This document shows positions 8,005-16,492 of a DNA stretch of 58,326 nt, piece after piece. Source of the stretch: Deltaproteobacteria bacterium Ga0077550. GTDB taxonomy: Bacteria; Myxococcota_A; Polyangia; Nannocystales; Nannocystaceae. Positions within the stretch are counted from its first letter, which is position 1. Every line of letters begins with the position of its first letter. Under the pieces are notes generated by a model, which ran no database searches, was not told where the DNA came from, and saw only the letters and a program-made list of their open reading frames with translations. Location: assembly GCA_001464385.1 (NCBI GenBank), contig LNFB01000100.1:1-58326 (forward strand). Direction: 5' to 3'. The position numbers and the translations under genes were made by a program.

Positions 8005-8586
8005 CTACAGCCCGCAGGACTCGACGGTCCAGCTGAACGCGGTGCCGCCCTCGTACTCCGCGAACACGACCGGGTCGTCGTCGCTCAGCACGATCGCCTC
8101 GGAGCACAGCACGCCGCCGTCGTCCGCGATCGCGCAGACGTGGTAGCTGCCGGCGGAGACCTTGAACTCGAAGCGGCCGCCGACGCCGCTGTTGATGTCG
8201 TTGAGGGCGACGGCCGCCGGATCGAGCGTGCCCGGCATCGTGGGGCTCCCGCCCATCTGCGGGTTCTCGATGAAGATGCGCACCTCGACACCGGTCTCCG
8301 GCATCACGCAATCGGCGAGGAACTCGCACGTGCGGCGATCGGTGCGACCGACGATCCCGGTCTCGACCGCGACGTCCGGGCACAGATCGGGGATGCCGCC
8401 GGTCGTGGTGTCGCCCGCGCCGCCGCTCGAGCTCGACTCGGCCGCGCCGCTGCCACCGCTGCTGCCGGTGCCGGACTCCGAGGAGCCCGACGAGCTCGAA
8501 GAATCGCCGCCGCCGCACGCCGTCGCGGCGATCACGATCGAGATCGAAGCCGAGCACAGGGGAACTCGCAGGGTCCGCGGCATCAT
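8005..8586 (-). CDS. Tethered lipoprotein with carboxypeptidase-regulatory-like domain
   Basis: A 193-residue lipoprotein. The signal MMPRTLRVPLCSASISIVIAA ends in the lipobox ATAC, followed by a Gly/Ser tether of about 40 residues. The folded part includes GVEVRIFIENP, a GGRFEFKVSAGSYHVCAI segment and EGGTAFSWTVESCGL; the pattern of strand, Gly turn and G-x-Y is typical of prealbumin-like regulatory domains. Four or more Cys suggest disulfides. Two adjacent ATGs (8586 and 8583) are equally good. It is probably an outer-membrane or surface lipoprotein, with no enzymatic motif. Confidence 0.75.
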   Translation of the reverse strand: MMPRTLRVPLCSASISIVIAATACGGGDSSSSSGSSESGTGSSGGSGAAESSSSGGAGDTTTGGIPDLCPDVAVETGIVGRTDRRTCEFLADCVMPETGVEVRIFIENPQMGGSPTMPGTLDPAAVALNDINSGVGGRFEFKVSAGSYHVCAIADDGGVLCSEAIVLSDDDPVVFAEYEGGTAFSWTVESCGL

Positions 8587-8712
8587 TCCAACCGCACGGT
8601 AACACGGGCCCGCTCGGCGTCGCGCGTTGCCAGGCCCGCGCCCGGCGGGTAGTGTCGGCGCCGACCACGGCTCCACGCGTGCCCCGCGGCGGCCGTGCGA
8701 TCCGAAGCTGCC

Positions 8713-9495
8713 ATGTCCGAACTGAACGACCAGGTCCACATCATCACCGGCGCCGGCCGAGGCATCGGCCTCGAGGTCGCCCGACGCGTCGCGCAAGGCG
8801 GTGCCACCGCGATCCTCGTCGCGCGCACCGCGGATCAGGTCGAGTCCGCCGCGGCGACGCTGCGCGACATGGGCCTGCGCGCCGAGGCCTTCGTCGCCGA
8901 CATCACCGACCCCGAGCGCACGGGCGCGCTGGTCGCCCACGTGCGCAGCACCCACGGCCGCATCGACGGCCTGGTCAACAACGCCGGCGCCAACCACGTC
9001 GCCAACCTCCTCATGTCGAAGGAGGAGGAGTGGCACCGGATCTTCGCGCTCAACACCTTCGCGGTGTTCCGGCTGACCAAGCTCTGCCTCAAGCCGATGA
9101 TCGCCGCGAAGTACGGCCGCATCGTCAACGTGTCGTCGGTCGCCGCCAAGCTCGGCGCGCCGTACAACTCGATCTACGCGGCGTCGAAGGCCGCGGTCGA
9201 CGGGTTCACCCGCTCGCTCGCGCTCGAGGTCGCCAAGCTCGGCATCACCGTCAACTCGGTCGCGCCGTCGCAGGTCGACACCGAGCTCTTGCGCGTCGGC
9301 ATGACGATCCGCGGCAAGATGGTCGGCCAGGACGCCGAGACGTACATCGCGTCGATCGTGGAGGGCAACCCGCAGAAGCGCCTGCTGCAGCCGGGCGAGG
9401 TCGCCGCGACGATCGTGCACCTGCTCGGGCGCGAGGCCGGCGGCGTCACCGGCCAGTCGTGGAACGTCTGCGGCGGCGTGGCGATGGGGATGTGA
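8713..9495 (+). CDS. Short-chain dehydrogenase/reductase (SDR), FabG-like
   Basis: A 260-residue classical SDR. It has the cofactor motif TGAGRGIG (residues 12-19), NNAG near residue 90, catalytic Ser in VSSV near 139 and YAASK with Y155 and K159. NAD(P)-dependent oxidation or reduction of a hydroxyl/keto group is therefore expected; after the TGxxxGIG motif the residue pattern (VARTADQ) favours NADP(H). Length and C-terminus (QSWNVCGGVAMGM) match 3-oxoacyl-ACP reductase or 3-hydroxyacyl dehydrogenase types, but substrate cannot be told. ATG 8713 is chosen over a GTG at 8695. The next gene starts 2 nt after its stop, making an operon with the hydrolase and the nucleotidase. Confidence 0.9.
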   Translation: MSELNDQVHIITGAGRGIGLEVARRVAQGGATAILVARTADQVESAAATLRDMGLRAEAFVADITDPERTGALVAHVRSTHGRIDGLVNNAGANHVANLLMSKEEEWHRIFALNTFAVFRLTKLCLKPMIAAKYGRIVNVSSVAAKLGAPYNSIYAASKAAVDGFTRSLALEVAKLGITVNSVAPSQVDTELLRVGMTIRGKMVGQDAETYIASIVEGNPQKRLLQPGEVAATIVHLLGREAGGVTGQSWNVCGGVAMGM

Positions 9496-9497
9496 CG

Positions 9498-10370
9498 ATG
9501 CGGCTCGACTGCGACACGCCCGTGCACATGGGCCAGGTACCCGCGGCCGACGGCCACCCGCTGCGCTACCGCGCGTGGCACCCGAGCGGCACGCCGCGCG
9601 GCACCGTGGTGCTGCTCAACGGCATCATGAGCCACTCGGGCTGGCTGTTCCCGCTGGTGGATCCTCTGGTCGCCGCGGGGCTCGTCGTCGTCGGCGCCGA
9701 TCGCCGCGGCACCGGCCTCGACGAGGTCGGCCGGGGCGATGCGCCGAGCGCCAAGAGCGTCGTCGACGACGCGCTGGCGATCATCGACGCCGCGGCCGTC
9801 CCCGACGCGCCGCTGTTCCTGGTCGGGTGGTGCTGGGGCAGCGTGTTGTCGCTGAACTTGGTGCGGCCGCTGGGCGATCGGCTCACCGGGCTCGTGCTCG
9901 TCTCGCCGGGCCTGTTCCCCAGCGCGACCGTCACGGCGACCGCCGCGAAGAACGAGGCCGCGGCCGCGGGGGCGCCCCTCGACGTGCCCGCGATCCCGGC
10001 GCCGATCGACGACACGATGTTCACCACGGGCCCGTATCTCGACGGCTTCATCCGCCCCGATCCGCACAAGCTCGCGATGGTCACGCCGCGCTTCCGCGGC
10101 TTCATGGGCAACCTCGCCATGGGCGCGATGACGCGGCTGCGTCGGTTCGATCGGCCGCTGTTGATGCTGCTCGCCGACGGCGACGCCGCCACGGACAACG
10201 ACGCGGCGCGGGCCGCCGTCGCCGGCGTGCCCCCCGAGCTGCTCGAGGTCCGCACCACGCCGAGCGCCCACGCGATGCAGTTCGACGCCCCTGAGTTCGT
10301 GAGCGGATCGATCGTCGCGTTCGCGCGGCGATTCCTCGGGGCCCCGGCCGGGTCGGAGCAGCCGGCATGA
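9498..10370 (+). CDS. Alpha/beta hydrolase with cysteine nucleophile elbow
   Basis: A 290-residue alpha/beta hydrolase related to the monoacylglycerol lipase/S33 group. Early strands read GTVVLLNGIMSHSGW (oxyanion side) and VVGADRRGTGLDE. The nucleophile elbow is GWCWGS, with Cys112 in place of the usual Ser, followed by the acid region LADGDAATDND (near 229) and His258 in SAHAMQF. Cys in this position occurs in dienelactone hydrolases; whether the enzyme is active as a thiol hydrolase here is unknown. An in-frame GTG at 9492 is possible, but ATG 9498 is preferred. It overlaps the next gene by 4 nt (ATGA). Confidence 0.85.
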   Translation: MRLDCDTPVHMGQVPAADGHPLRYRAWHPSGTPRGTVVLLNGIMSHSGWLFPLVDPLVAAGLVVVGADRRGTGLDEVGRGDAPSAKSVVDDALAIIDAAAVPDAPLFLVGWCWGSVLSLNLVRPLGDRLTGLVLVSPGLFPSATVTATAAKNEAAAAGAPLDVPAIPAPIDDTMFTTGPYLDGFIRPDPHKLAMVTPRFRGFMGNLAMGAMTRLRRFDRPLLMLLADGDAATDNDAARAAVAGVPPELLEVRTTPSAHAMQFDAPEFVSGSIVAFARRFLGAPAGSEQPA

Positions 10371-11347
10371 GGCTGGCGCCCGAGAACCAGGTGGCCCTCG
10401 AGGCATTGCGCGCCGCGTGCCGGGTGTGCCGGGCCGTCGCGGCCGGGTCGTTCGATGCGGTGCGCAAGGCCGACGCGTCGCCGGTGACGATCGCGGACTT
10501 CGCCTCGCAGGCGGTGATCGTCGCGCGGCTGCGGGCGCACCTCGGCGAGCCGGTGATCATCGGCGAGGAATCGGCGGACGAGCTCCGCGTCGATCTCGAT
10601 CGGTTGGACGCGGTGGTCGCCGCGGCGCGCGTGGCCTGGCCCGACGCCGATCGCGACGGCGTGCTCGCGGCGATCGACGCCGGCGCCCAGCGCCCGACGC
10701 ACGGCCCCTACTGGACGCTCGATCCGATCGACGGCACCAAGGGCTTCCTGCGGCGCGAGCAGTACGCGGTGTGCCTGGCCCGCGTCGACGGCGACGCGCC
10801 GGTGGTCGGCCTGCTCGGCTGCCCGAACCTCCCGCGGGATCCGAGCCGCGGGGTGGATCGGGCGGACGCCGAGGGCTCGGTGTACGTGGTCGAGGCCGAC
10901 GGGCCGGTGTTCGAGCTGGGCGTGGACGACGACGCGGCGCGCGAGGTCCCGCGGGCGGGGGCGATCGGAAACGAAATCACCGCGACGGTGTCGGTCGAGT
11001 CGGGGCACACCAAGCTCGATCACGTGGACGCGATCCTTCGGCACCTGGGTCGCCCGAGCCGCACGATCCGCTGCGACTCGCAGGCGAAGTACGCCCTGGT
11101 CGCGCGCGGGCAGGCGCACGTGTACCTGCGCGTGCCGACGGATCCGACGCGCGTCGAGCTGGTGTGGGACCACGCCGCGGGGGCTGTGATCGCCGCGCGC
11201 ACGGGCATGCGGGTCACGGACCTGCGCGGAGCGCCGCTGGATTTCTCGGCGCCGCCGCGGCTGGCGAAGAACGTGGGGATCCTGTGCGCGCACCCGGGGA
11301 TCCACGGCGAGCTGGTGGACGCGATCGCGGCGCTGGGCTTCGTGTGA
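10367..11347 (+). CDS. 3'(2'),5'-bisphosphate nucleotidase / inositol monophosphatase family
   Basis: A 326-residue Mg-dependent, Li-sensitive type phosphatase. Metal-binding motifs are GEESADEL (E67, E68) and WTLDPIDGTKGF (D119, D122), and the third is FAL-type VELVWDHAAGAVIAARTGMRVTD near the C-terminus. The KGFLRREQYAVCLARV block resembles the Hal2/SAL1 branch, which removes the 3'-phosphate of PAP formed during sulfate assimilation or sulfation. ATGA overlap with the hydrolase shows co-translation. An inositol or other sugar phosphate substrate cannot be excluded. Confidence 0.85.
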   Translation: MRLAPENQVALEALRAACRVCRAVAAGSFDAVRKADASPVTIADFASQAVIVARLRAHLGEPVIIGEESADELRVDLDRLDAVVAAARVAWPDADRDGVLAAIDAGAQRPTHGPYWTLDPIDGTKGFLRREQYAVCLARVDGDAPVVGLLGCPNLPRDPSRGVDRADAEGSVYVVEADGPVFELGVDDDAAREVPRAGAIGNEITATVSVESGHTKLDHVDAILRHLGRPSRTIRCDSQAKYALVARGQAHVYLRVPTDPTRVELVWDHAAGAVIAARTGMRVTDLRGAPLDFSAPPRLAKNVGILCAHPGIHGELVDAIAALGFV

Positions 11348-11510
11348 TCCGCGGTTCGGGGTTCACTCGGGCAATTCGTCGGCGAGCGCGCCACATCCGA
11401 GACGTGAGGCGCTCACGGGCTGGATCGGTCGCGCTGGCGGTCATCCTTGCCGAGTGAACGGCAGCGGACCGCTTGACGACCGCCACCGCCCTGCGGTCTT
11501 ACTATTCTCC

Positions 11511-11777
11511 GTGCCCCGCGAGCCCGTACCCGGTGGCGTCGTCCACGAGCTCCCCAAGGATCTGCGGGAGGCGCTCGCCGCCAACGCGACGGCGCTCGCG
11601 GCGTGGCGGGACATCACGCCCTTGGCCCGCAACGAGTTCATCTGTTGGGTGCTGGACGCGAAGCAAGAGGCGACGCGGGCCCGGCGGATCCGCCGGACGC
11701 AGGAGGAGCTCGAGGAGGGCCAGCGCCGGCCGTGCTGCTGGCCGGGGTGCAAGCACCGCGAGCGCACGGGTCGGTGA
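11511..11777 (+). CDS. YdeI/OmpD-associated family small protein
   Basis: About 88 residues. It contains the family pattern HELPKDLREALAANATALAAW, ITPLARNEFICWVLDAKQ, TRARRIRRTQEELEEGQR and the terminal CCWPGCKHR, shared by a widespread group of about 90-residue YdeI/OmpD-associated proteins. GTG 11511 gives the family length; an in-frame GTG at 11454 would add 19 poorly conserved residues. A TTGACG (11473) and TACTAT (11500) lie just upstream but are 21 bp apart, too far for a normal promoter. In other bacteria such proteins are linked to stress or bacteriocin protection; the three C-terminal Cys may bind metal. Confidence 0.72.
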   Translation: MPREPVPGGVVHELPKDLREALAANATALAAWRDITPLARNEFICWVLDAKQEATRARRIRRTQEELEEGQRRPCCWPGCKHRERTGR

Positions 11778-11829
11778 GCCCAGCCCCACGCCCCGCCGTC
11801 ACACGTGCGGGCCGCCGTCTCTCCCAATC

Positions 11830-13176
11830 ATGCAGCCGCGCCTGGTGCTCCCCGTCCTCGCCCTGCTCGCGATCGCGAGCCCCGCCTCCGCCCGCCTCGC
11901 GCCGTCGCCGGTGGGCAAGGCGACCGACCACCTGCCCACGGCGAAGCCCGCCGGCATCCCGACGGTCGGGCACGCGACCGAGGCGCCGAAGCTGAAGCCG
12001 CCGAAGTACCGCCTGCCGATCCAGTTCGTGCGCACCGCGGACGACGACGGCGGGCGCCCCAGCAAGCTCACGCGCGCGCAGGCGGAACAGGCGATCGCGG
12101 CGACGAACGTGATCTTCCGCCGCAACGGCGGCGACGTCTCGTTCGTGATCCACCCCGCCTCGAACTTCGACGACCTGGTGGAGAGCACCGCGCTCAACCG
12201 CGACTGCATCTTCGCACCCGGCCAGACGACCGCGACGATCGCCGCGAACACCGACGCCAGCATCGACACGAACACGCTGTGCGACACCGTGGCGCCGTCG
12301 AACGCCCGCACCGCGTACGGGCTCGAGCGATCCGACCGCATCGTCGTGTTCTCGCGCGGCGGCAACTTCAAGGTCAAGTGGGACGGCGCTGGCGGGCACT
12401 GGTACGTCGACCGCCCGACCGGCGGTCAGTCCTGGGGCACGCAGAGCTACGTGCGCATGCCCGAGGACTTCGACGGCAGCACGTTGCTCGCCCACGAGCT
12501 CGGCCACTACCTCCACAACCCGCACACGTTCAACGACAGCGATCGGTGGGCCGTGGCCGACGCCGCCCAGGCCAAGGCCGCGATGGAGGCGTGGGTCGCC
12601 GAGCACCCGGGCGACCATCCCAGCGCCGTGTTCGACGGCGACTCGCGTGGCAGCTTCACCGTCGGCGACACACCGCCCGACCCCCGGGGCTCGCTGCTCG
12701 TCGCCGTGCACGGCGGTAACAAGTGCGATGCGGACAATGGCAGCGTCACGATCGCGATCCGGGTGAACGGCGCGACCCAGAACATCACGCTCACGCCGGA
12801 TCGCTCGAACGTCATGAGCTACTTCAAGGGCTGCCCGTTCCCGCAGCACTTCAGCGACGCGCAGTACGACAACATCCACGACGCGTTGGCGACCAACCGC
12901 CAGGATCTACTGGGCGACGGCGGCGGCTGCTACTCGAGCGGTTCGGACGGCGCGGTCGTCACCACGGACAACGGCCTCATCGCCACGATGCGCAAGATCG
13001 CGGCGTGCAAGCTGCTCGTCCGCAAGCCGATGCCCTGGGAAGAGGTCATGGGCACGATCTACAGCCAGCCGGGCGACCTGAAGCCCGGGTTCGTCAAGCA
13101 CGGCAAGCTCGGGGTGCACGCGGGGCGGGAGAAGGCGTTGATCGACGCGCTGCGCACGGCGCCGGTGGAGGACTGA
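11830..13176 (+). CDS. Secreted zinc metalloprotease (metzincin)
   Basis: A 448-residue preprotein. The signal peptide MQPRLVLPVLALLAIASPASA is probably cut after ASA. A propeptide-like segment precedes the catalytic domain, which holds the zinc site HELGHYLHNPH (His222, Glu223, His226, His232) and the Met-turn SNVMSYF (Met329), the defining pair of metzincins. In the consensus HExxHxxGxxH the central Gly is replaced by His229, an unusual change. Paired Cys (CDADNG, FKGCPF, GGGCYS) suggest disulfides in the extracellular enzyme. Early residues (LPIQFVRTADDDGG) and the WGTQSYVRMPED block recall M43-type or mixed reprolysin-like peptidases. A secreted protease fits a predatory lifestyle. Confidence 0.85.
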   Translation: MQPRLVLPVLALLAIASPASARLAPSPVGKATDHLPTAKPAGIPTVGHATEAPKLKPPKYRLPIQFVRTADDDGGRPSKLTRAQAEQAIAATNVIFRRNGGDVSFVIHPASNFDDLVESTALNRDCIFAPGQTTATIAANTDASIDTNTLCDTVAPSNARTAYGLERSDRIVVFSRGGNFKVKWDGAGGHWYVDRPTGGQSWGTQSYVRMPEDFDGSTLLAHELGHYLHNPHTFNDSDRWAVADAAQAKAAMEAWVAEHPGDHPSAVFDGDSRGSFTVGDTPPDPRGSLLVAVHGGNKCDADNGSVTIAIRVNGATQNITLTPDRSNVMSYFKGCPFPQHFSDAQYDNIHDALATNRQDLLGDGGGCYSSGSDGAVVTTDNGLIATMRKIAACKLLVRKPMPWEEVMGTIYSQPGDLKPGFVKHGKLGVHAGREKALIDALRTAPVED

Positions 13177-13303
13177 CGGCTCTGCGGACTCACCCTCGTG
13201 TATCGAACGGCATGCGCCACAGCGCGGCCGAGCCGCCCGATGCGATGTTCACCAGCACCGCCGAACGCACGATGCCCCGCGGGGTGAACTCGGCCGGTAG
13301 GGA

Positions 13304-14002
13304 TCAGATCAGATCGCAGATACACGTGCAGACCGGATGGGGAGGCCTCCCGCACCGTTCCCACTGCGCCTCATCGGGGGGAGCCGTTGGAACGGGGCCG
13401 CAGACCTCCTCGATTGGATAGAACAGCAACTCCATCGCGCCCCCAACCTCCCTCGAGAACGGCTCGCCTTCATTCGGCTCGCCGCAGCTTCCGCCCCCTC
13501 CGCAACCGAGCAGGAAACCATCGAAGAAGATGCACCTCTGCTCAGTGCTGATGAGCTCGCACGATACGGTCGCTCCAACCGTATGCACATCCCGCCAGTG
13601 GCAGCTAGGCTGTTGGGTTTCCGGGCCATCGGGGAAGATGATCGCGGCGCATTCCTCCGCAGAGCCGGCGCTCGCGCACATCATGAAGGGATCGGAGTTC
13701 TCTCCTGTCGTCGAGGTGGAGGTCGACGCGTCGGTGTCACCGGAGAATGTTGATTCAGCATCGGCCTCGCTGACGCCGGCAGTGCTACCGACCTCCGAAT
13801 CCGCTCCCGAGCCCGTGTCTGGGCCAGTCGACGCTGTCGCCCCACTCGATGCACCGGGTCCACCCGTCTCGTTCGACGTTTCGGCGGCGCCGGTGTCGGA
13901 GTTCGAGTCGGACGCAGAGATCCGAGCGGCGTCATCCGAGCAGGAGGCAGCGAGGGATACGAAGAGGACGTTCGCGAAAGCTCTCATGGCCAACCCCGCC
14001 AT
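13304..14002 (-). CDS. Tethered Cys-rich lipoprotein
   Basis: A 232-residue lipoprotein with signal MAGLAMRAFANVLFVSLAASC (Cys at 21). A Ser/Thr/Gly/Asp tether runs to about residue 105, then a domain with at least ten Cys (MMCAS, EECAA, SCHW, SCEL, RCIF, LLGCGGGGSCG, EVCG, CTCICDLI). It ends in the unusual CTCIC cluster. No enzyme motif is recognised; disulfide bonding in the envelope is likely. ATG 14002 is favoured by GGGGGA 6 nt upstream; ATG 13987 is also possible. It begins 3 nt after the stop of the next lipoprotein upstream, so the two form an operon. Confidence 0.75.
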   Translation of the reverse strand: MAGLAMRAFANVLFVSLAASCSDDAARISASDSNSDTGAAETSNETGGPGASSGATASTGPDTGSGADSEVGSTAGVSEADAESTFSGDTDASTSTSTTGENSDPFMMCASAGSAEECAAIIFPDGPETQQPSCHWRDVHTVGATVSCELISTEQRCIFFDGFLLGCGGGGSCGEPNEGEPFSREVGGAMELLFYPIEEVCGPVPTAPPDEAQWERCGRPPHPVCTCICDLI

Positions 14003-14005
14003 CCC

Positions 14006-14914
14006 TCATCCCCCGCACGCATGACCGATCGTGCACAGGGGATTCCCCGTTGCCTCGCAGCTCGGACAATCCGCGCACAGGCCCGGCGACGCGGCGAGCA
14101 GCTGCGCGAACTCCAGCGCGACCGCAGGATCCACCGCGTCGCAGAGCGACTCGCAATCCCCCTTGGCGCCGCAGATGTTGTCACCGAGCGCGCACACGAC
14201 CGTGCAGGGCGACAGGCCGCACTCGCCCACGGCCCGCTCTACCCGCACCGCCTGGCACTCGGCGACGCGCGCGGCGAGCTCCGGCACCAGCTCCTCGCCG
14301 ACCTGTTCGACCGCCGCGGCCGTTTGGCCGATCCGGTCGGCGAGATACTCGCACGGCACGTGCATCGCCGCGCAGAGCTCGGCGGGTGGGAACTCGGTGC
14401 GATCGAGGCAGTAGCCCCGTGCATCGAGGTTGCAGCCGAGGTTGCCGCCGCACAGGCACATCCCGCCCTCGTCCGAGCAGTTGAGCCCCGAGACGCACGG
14501 TGCCGCGACGAAGCGCGGGCTGCAGTGGCGATCGGCGGCGCAATCCGCATCGGTCACGCACTCGGGCCGTGCACAGCCGTCGGCGTCGAGCCTCGACCAC
14601 GGCTCGCCGCACTCGAGGTCCTCGCACGCGACGCCCCAGCACACCGGGGGCAGCCACTCGACCGCGCAGCCGGTCGGCCCGACATCGACCCCGGCGGTGC
14701 CCGTGTCGGAAGCTCCCGTGTCGCCCGTGCCCGCCGCGCTCGACGACGCATCCGCGGACACCGAGCTGCTCGAGGCCTCGGCGTCCGACGCGACCTCCGA
14801 CGAGGACGCTGCGACCGACGTGCTCCCGCCATCCGACGTCGACCCGTCGGCGGGCGTCGGACGCGACGCGCACGCCGACATCCACCCGAGCGCGATCGCA
14901 GTCCTGCACCGCAT
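14006..14914 (-). CDS. Tethered Cys-rich lipoprotein
   Basis: A 302-residue lipoprotein: signal MRCRTAIALGWMSAC with the lipobox Cys at 15, then a Ser/Asp/Thr tether to about residue 80. The rest has more than 20 Cys in short motifs (CAVEW, CWGVACEDLECG, CARPECVTDADCAADRHC, MCLCGGNLGCN, CTVVCALGDNICGAKGDC, CADCPSC). The ECVTDADC-type segment is a common Cys motif of myxobacterial secreted proteins. A helical stretch (AAVEQVGEELVPELAARVAECQ) lies in the middle. Function unknown; probably a surface or outer-membrane protein made with the lipoprotein at 13304-14002. Confidence 0.75.
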   Translation of the reverse strand: MRCRTAIALGWMSACASRPTPADGSTSDGGSTSVAASSSEVASDAEASSSSVSADASSSAAGTGDTGASDTGTAGVDVGPTGCAVEWLPPVCWGVACEDLECGEPWSRLDADGCARPECVTDADCAADRHCSPRFVAAPCVSGLNCSDEGGMCLCGGNLGCNLDARGYCLDRTEFPPAELCAAMHVPCEYLADRIGQTAAAVEQVGEELVPELAARVAECQAVRVERAVGECGLSPCTVVCALGDNICGAKGDCESLCDAVDPAVALEFAQLLAASPGLCADCPSCEATGNPLCTIGHACGG

Positions 14915-15117
14915 GCCCCGATTATGTCAGTCCGCCGGCGAGCGGGCGACCGCAGGGCCAAAGGCCGCGCCTCGAGTCGCCCGCGCCCATCGCACGACCT
15001 CGGGATCCTTCGCGCGCGCCCGGCGATCCTCGCCGCGCCGCTCGCTGCGATCTCCACCCTGGCCACCCCGCGATCGCCATCGCCCCGCACGCCGGCCCTC
15101 GCGTACTCTTGCCGCCG

Positions 15118-16452
15118 ATGTCCCCCGTGCACTCCGCCCCCACCGACGGCCGCGCCGGCGCGCGCAGCCGCGAGCTCTTCGCCGCCGCCCAACGCACGAT
15201 CCCCGGCGGGGTGAACTCGCCCGTGCGCGCGTACAAGTCGGTCGGCGGCGATCCGCCGTTCGTTCGCCGGGCCAACGGGCCGTACGTGTGGACCGAGGAC
15301 GACGCGCAGCTCATCGACTACGTCGGCACGTGGGGGCCCGCGATCCTCGGGCACGCGCACCCCGAGGTCGTCGAGGCGGTCGCCCGCGCGGCGCGGGACG
15401 GCCTCAGCTTCGGCGCGCCGACGCGCGGCGAGGTCGAGATCGCCGAGCGCATCTGCGAGATGGTGCCGAGCATGAGGGGCGGCATGGTGCGCCTGTGCAA
15501 CTCGGGCACCGAAGCGACGATGAGCGCGCTGCGGGTCGCCCGTGGCTTCACCGGCCGCGAGAAGATCGTCAAGACCGACGGCGCCTACCACGGCCACGCC
15601 GACATGCTGCTCGTCGCCGCCGGCTCGGGCGCCGCGACCCTCGGCATCCCCGGATCGGCGGGCGTGCCGAAGAACGTCGTCGTCGACACGCTGCTCGTGC
15701 CGTGGAACGACATCGACGCGATGGCCGAGCTCATCGCGCGCCAGGGCCACGAGATCGCGGCGGTGATCATCGAGCCGGTGGTCGGCAACATGGGCTGCGT
15801 GCCCCCCCGGCCCGGCTACCTCGAGCGGCTGCGCGAGCTGACGGCCGCCGCGGGGATCGTGCTCGTGTTCGACGAGGTGATGACGGGCTTCCGGCTGTCG
15901 CGCGGCGGCGCCCAGGAGCGCTACGGCGTCACGCCCGACATGACGACGCTGGGCAAGATCGTCGGCGGCGGCATGCCGGTCGGCGCGTATGGTGGTCGCC
16001 GCGACATCATGCAGTGCGTCGCGCCGCTCGGGCCCGTCTACCAGGCGGGGACGCTGAGCGGGAACCCGGTCGCGGTGGCTGCGGGCCTCACCACGCTGGC
16101 GCTGCTCGATCGCGATCCGCCCTACGCCGAGCTCGAGCGCCGCACCGCCAAGCTGTGCGACGGGCTCGGTGCGCTCGCGGCCCGCCACGGCCTGCCGTGG
16201 TCGGGCACCCGCGTGGGCTCGATGTTAACCGGCTTCTTCCAGACCGGCGAGGTGTGGAACTACGACGACGCCAAGCGCAGCGACACCGCGATGTTCGGCG
16301 CCTACTTCCGCGAGATGCTGGCGCGCGGCGTGTACCTCGCGCCCTCGCAGTTCGAGGCGGGGTTCCTGTCGATCGCGCACGACGACGAGGTGATCGAGCA
16401 GACGCTCGCCGCGGCGGACGGAGCGATGGCCGCGGTGGCCGCGGCGCGGTGA
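15118..16452 (+). CDS. hemL: Glutamate-1-semialdehyde 2,1-aminomutase
   Basis: A 444-residue PLP enzyme that turns glutamate-1-semialdehyde into 5-aminolevulinate, the first committed tetrapyrrole precursor, in the C5 pathway. Family blocks are IPGGVNSPVRAY, RLCNSGTEATMSALR, DGAYHGHAD, FDEVMTGFR and TLGKIVGGGMPVGAYGG, with Lys280 as the PLP Schiff base. The motif order and length match HemL over the whole protein, including the gatekeeper region and GTLSGNPVA. ATG 15118 gives the normal N-terminus. It stands alone, with no other heme gene in the window. Confidence 0.96.
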   Translation: MSPVHSAPTDGRAGARSRELFAAAQRTIPGGVNSPVRAYKSVGGDPPFVRRANGPYVWTEDDAQLIDYVGTWGPAILGHAHPEVVEAVARAARDGLSFGAPTRGEVEIAERICEMVPSMRGGMVRLCNSGTEATMSALRVARGFTGREKIVKTDGAYHGHADMLLVAAGSGAATLGIPGSAGVPKNVVVDTLLVPWNDIDAMAELIARQGHEIAAVIIEPVVGNMGCVPPRPGYLERLRELTAAAGIVLVFDEVMTGFRLSRGGAQERYGVTPDMTTLGKIVGGGMPVGAYGGRRDIMQCVAPLGPVYQAGTLSGNPVAVAAGLTTLALLDRDPPYAELERRTAKLCDGLGALAARHGLPWSGTRVGSMLTGFFQTGEVWNYDDAKRSDTAMFGAYFREMLARGVYLAPSQFEAGFLSIAHDDEVIEQTLAAADGAMAAVAAAR

Positions 16453-16492
16453 GGTCGCCGGCCCGACGATGGGCTCGTCGCGCGTCGCGGGG

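Noticed and set aside
5156..8668. Minus-strand reading of 1170 residues
   Set aside because: It crosses several well-supported genes on both strands, is Arg-rich, and shows no domain or signal; a GC shadow.
11473..11505. TTGACG and TACTAT as a promoter for the YdeI-like gene
   Set aside because: The spacing is 21 bp, outside the 15-19 bp that works for sigma-70-type promoters; at most a chance match or leaderless start signal.
16464..16480. Terminator between hemL and the small membrane protein
   Set aside because: The stem is only 6 bp with a 5-nt loop and no T-run; noted but too weak to list.
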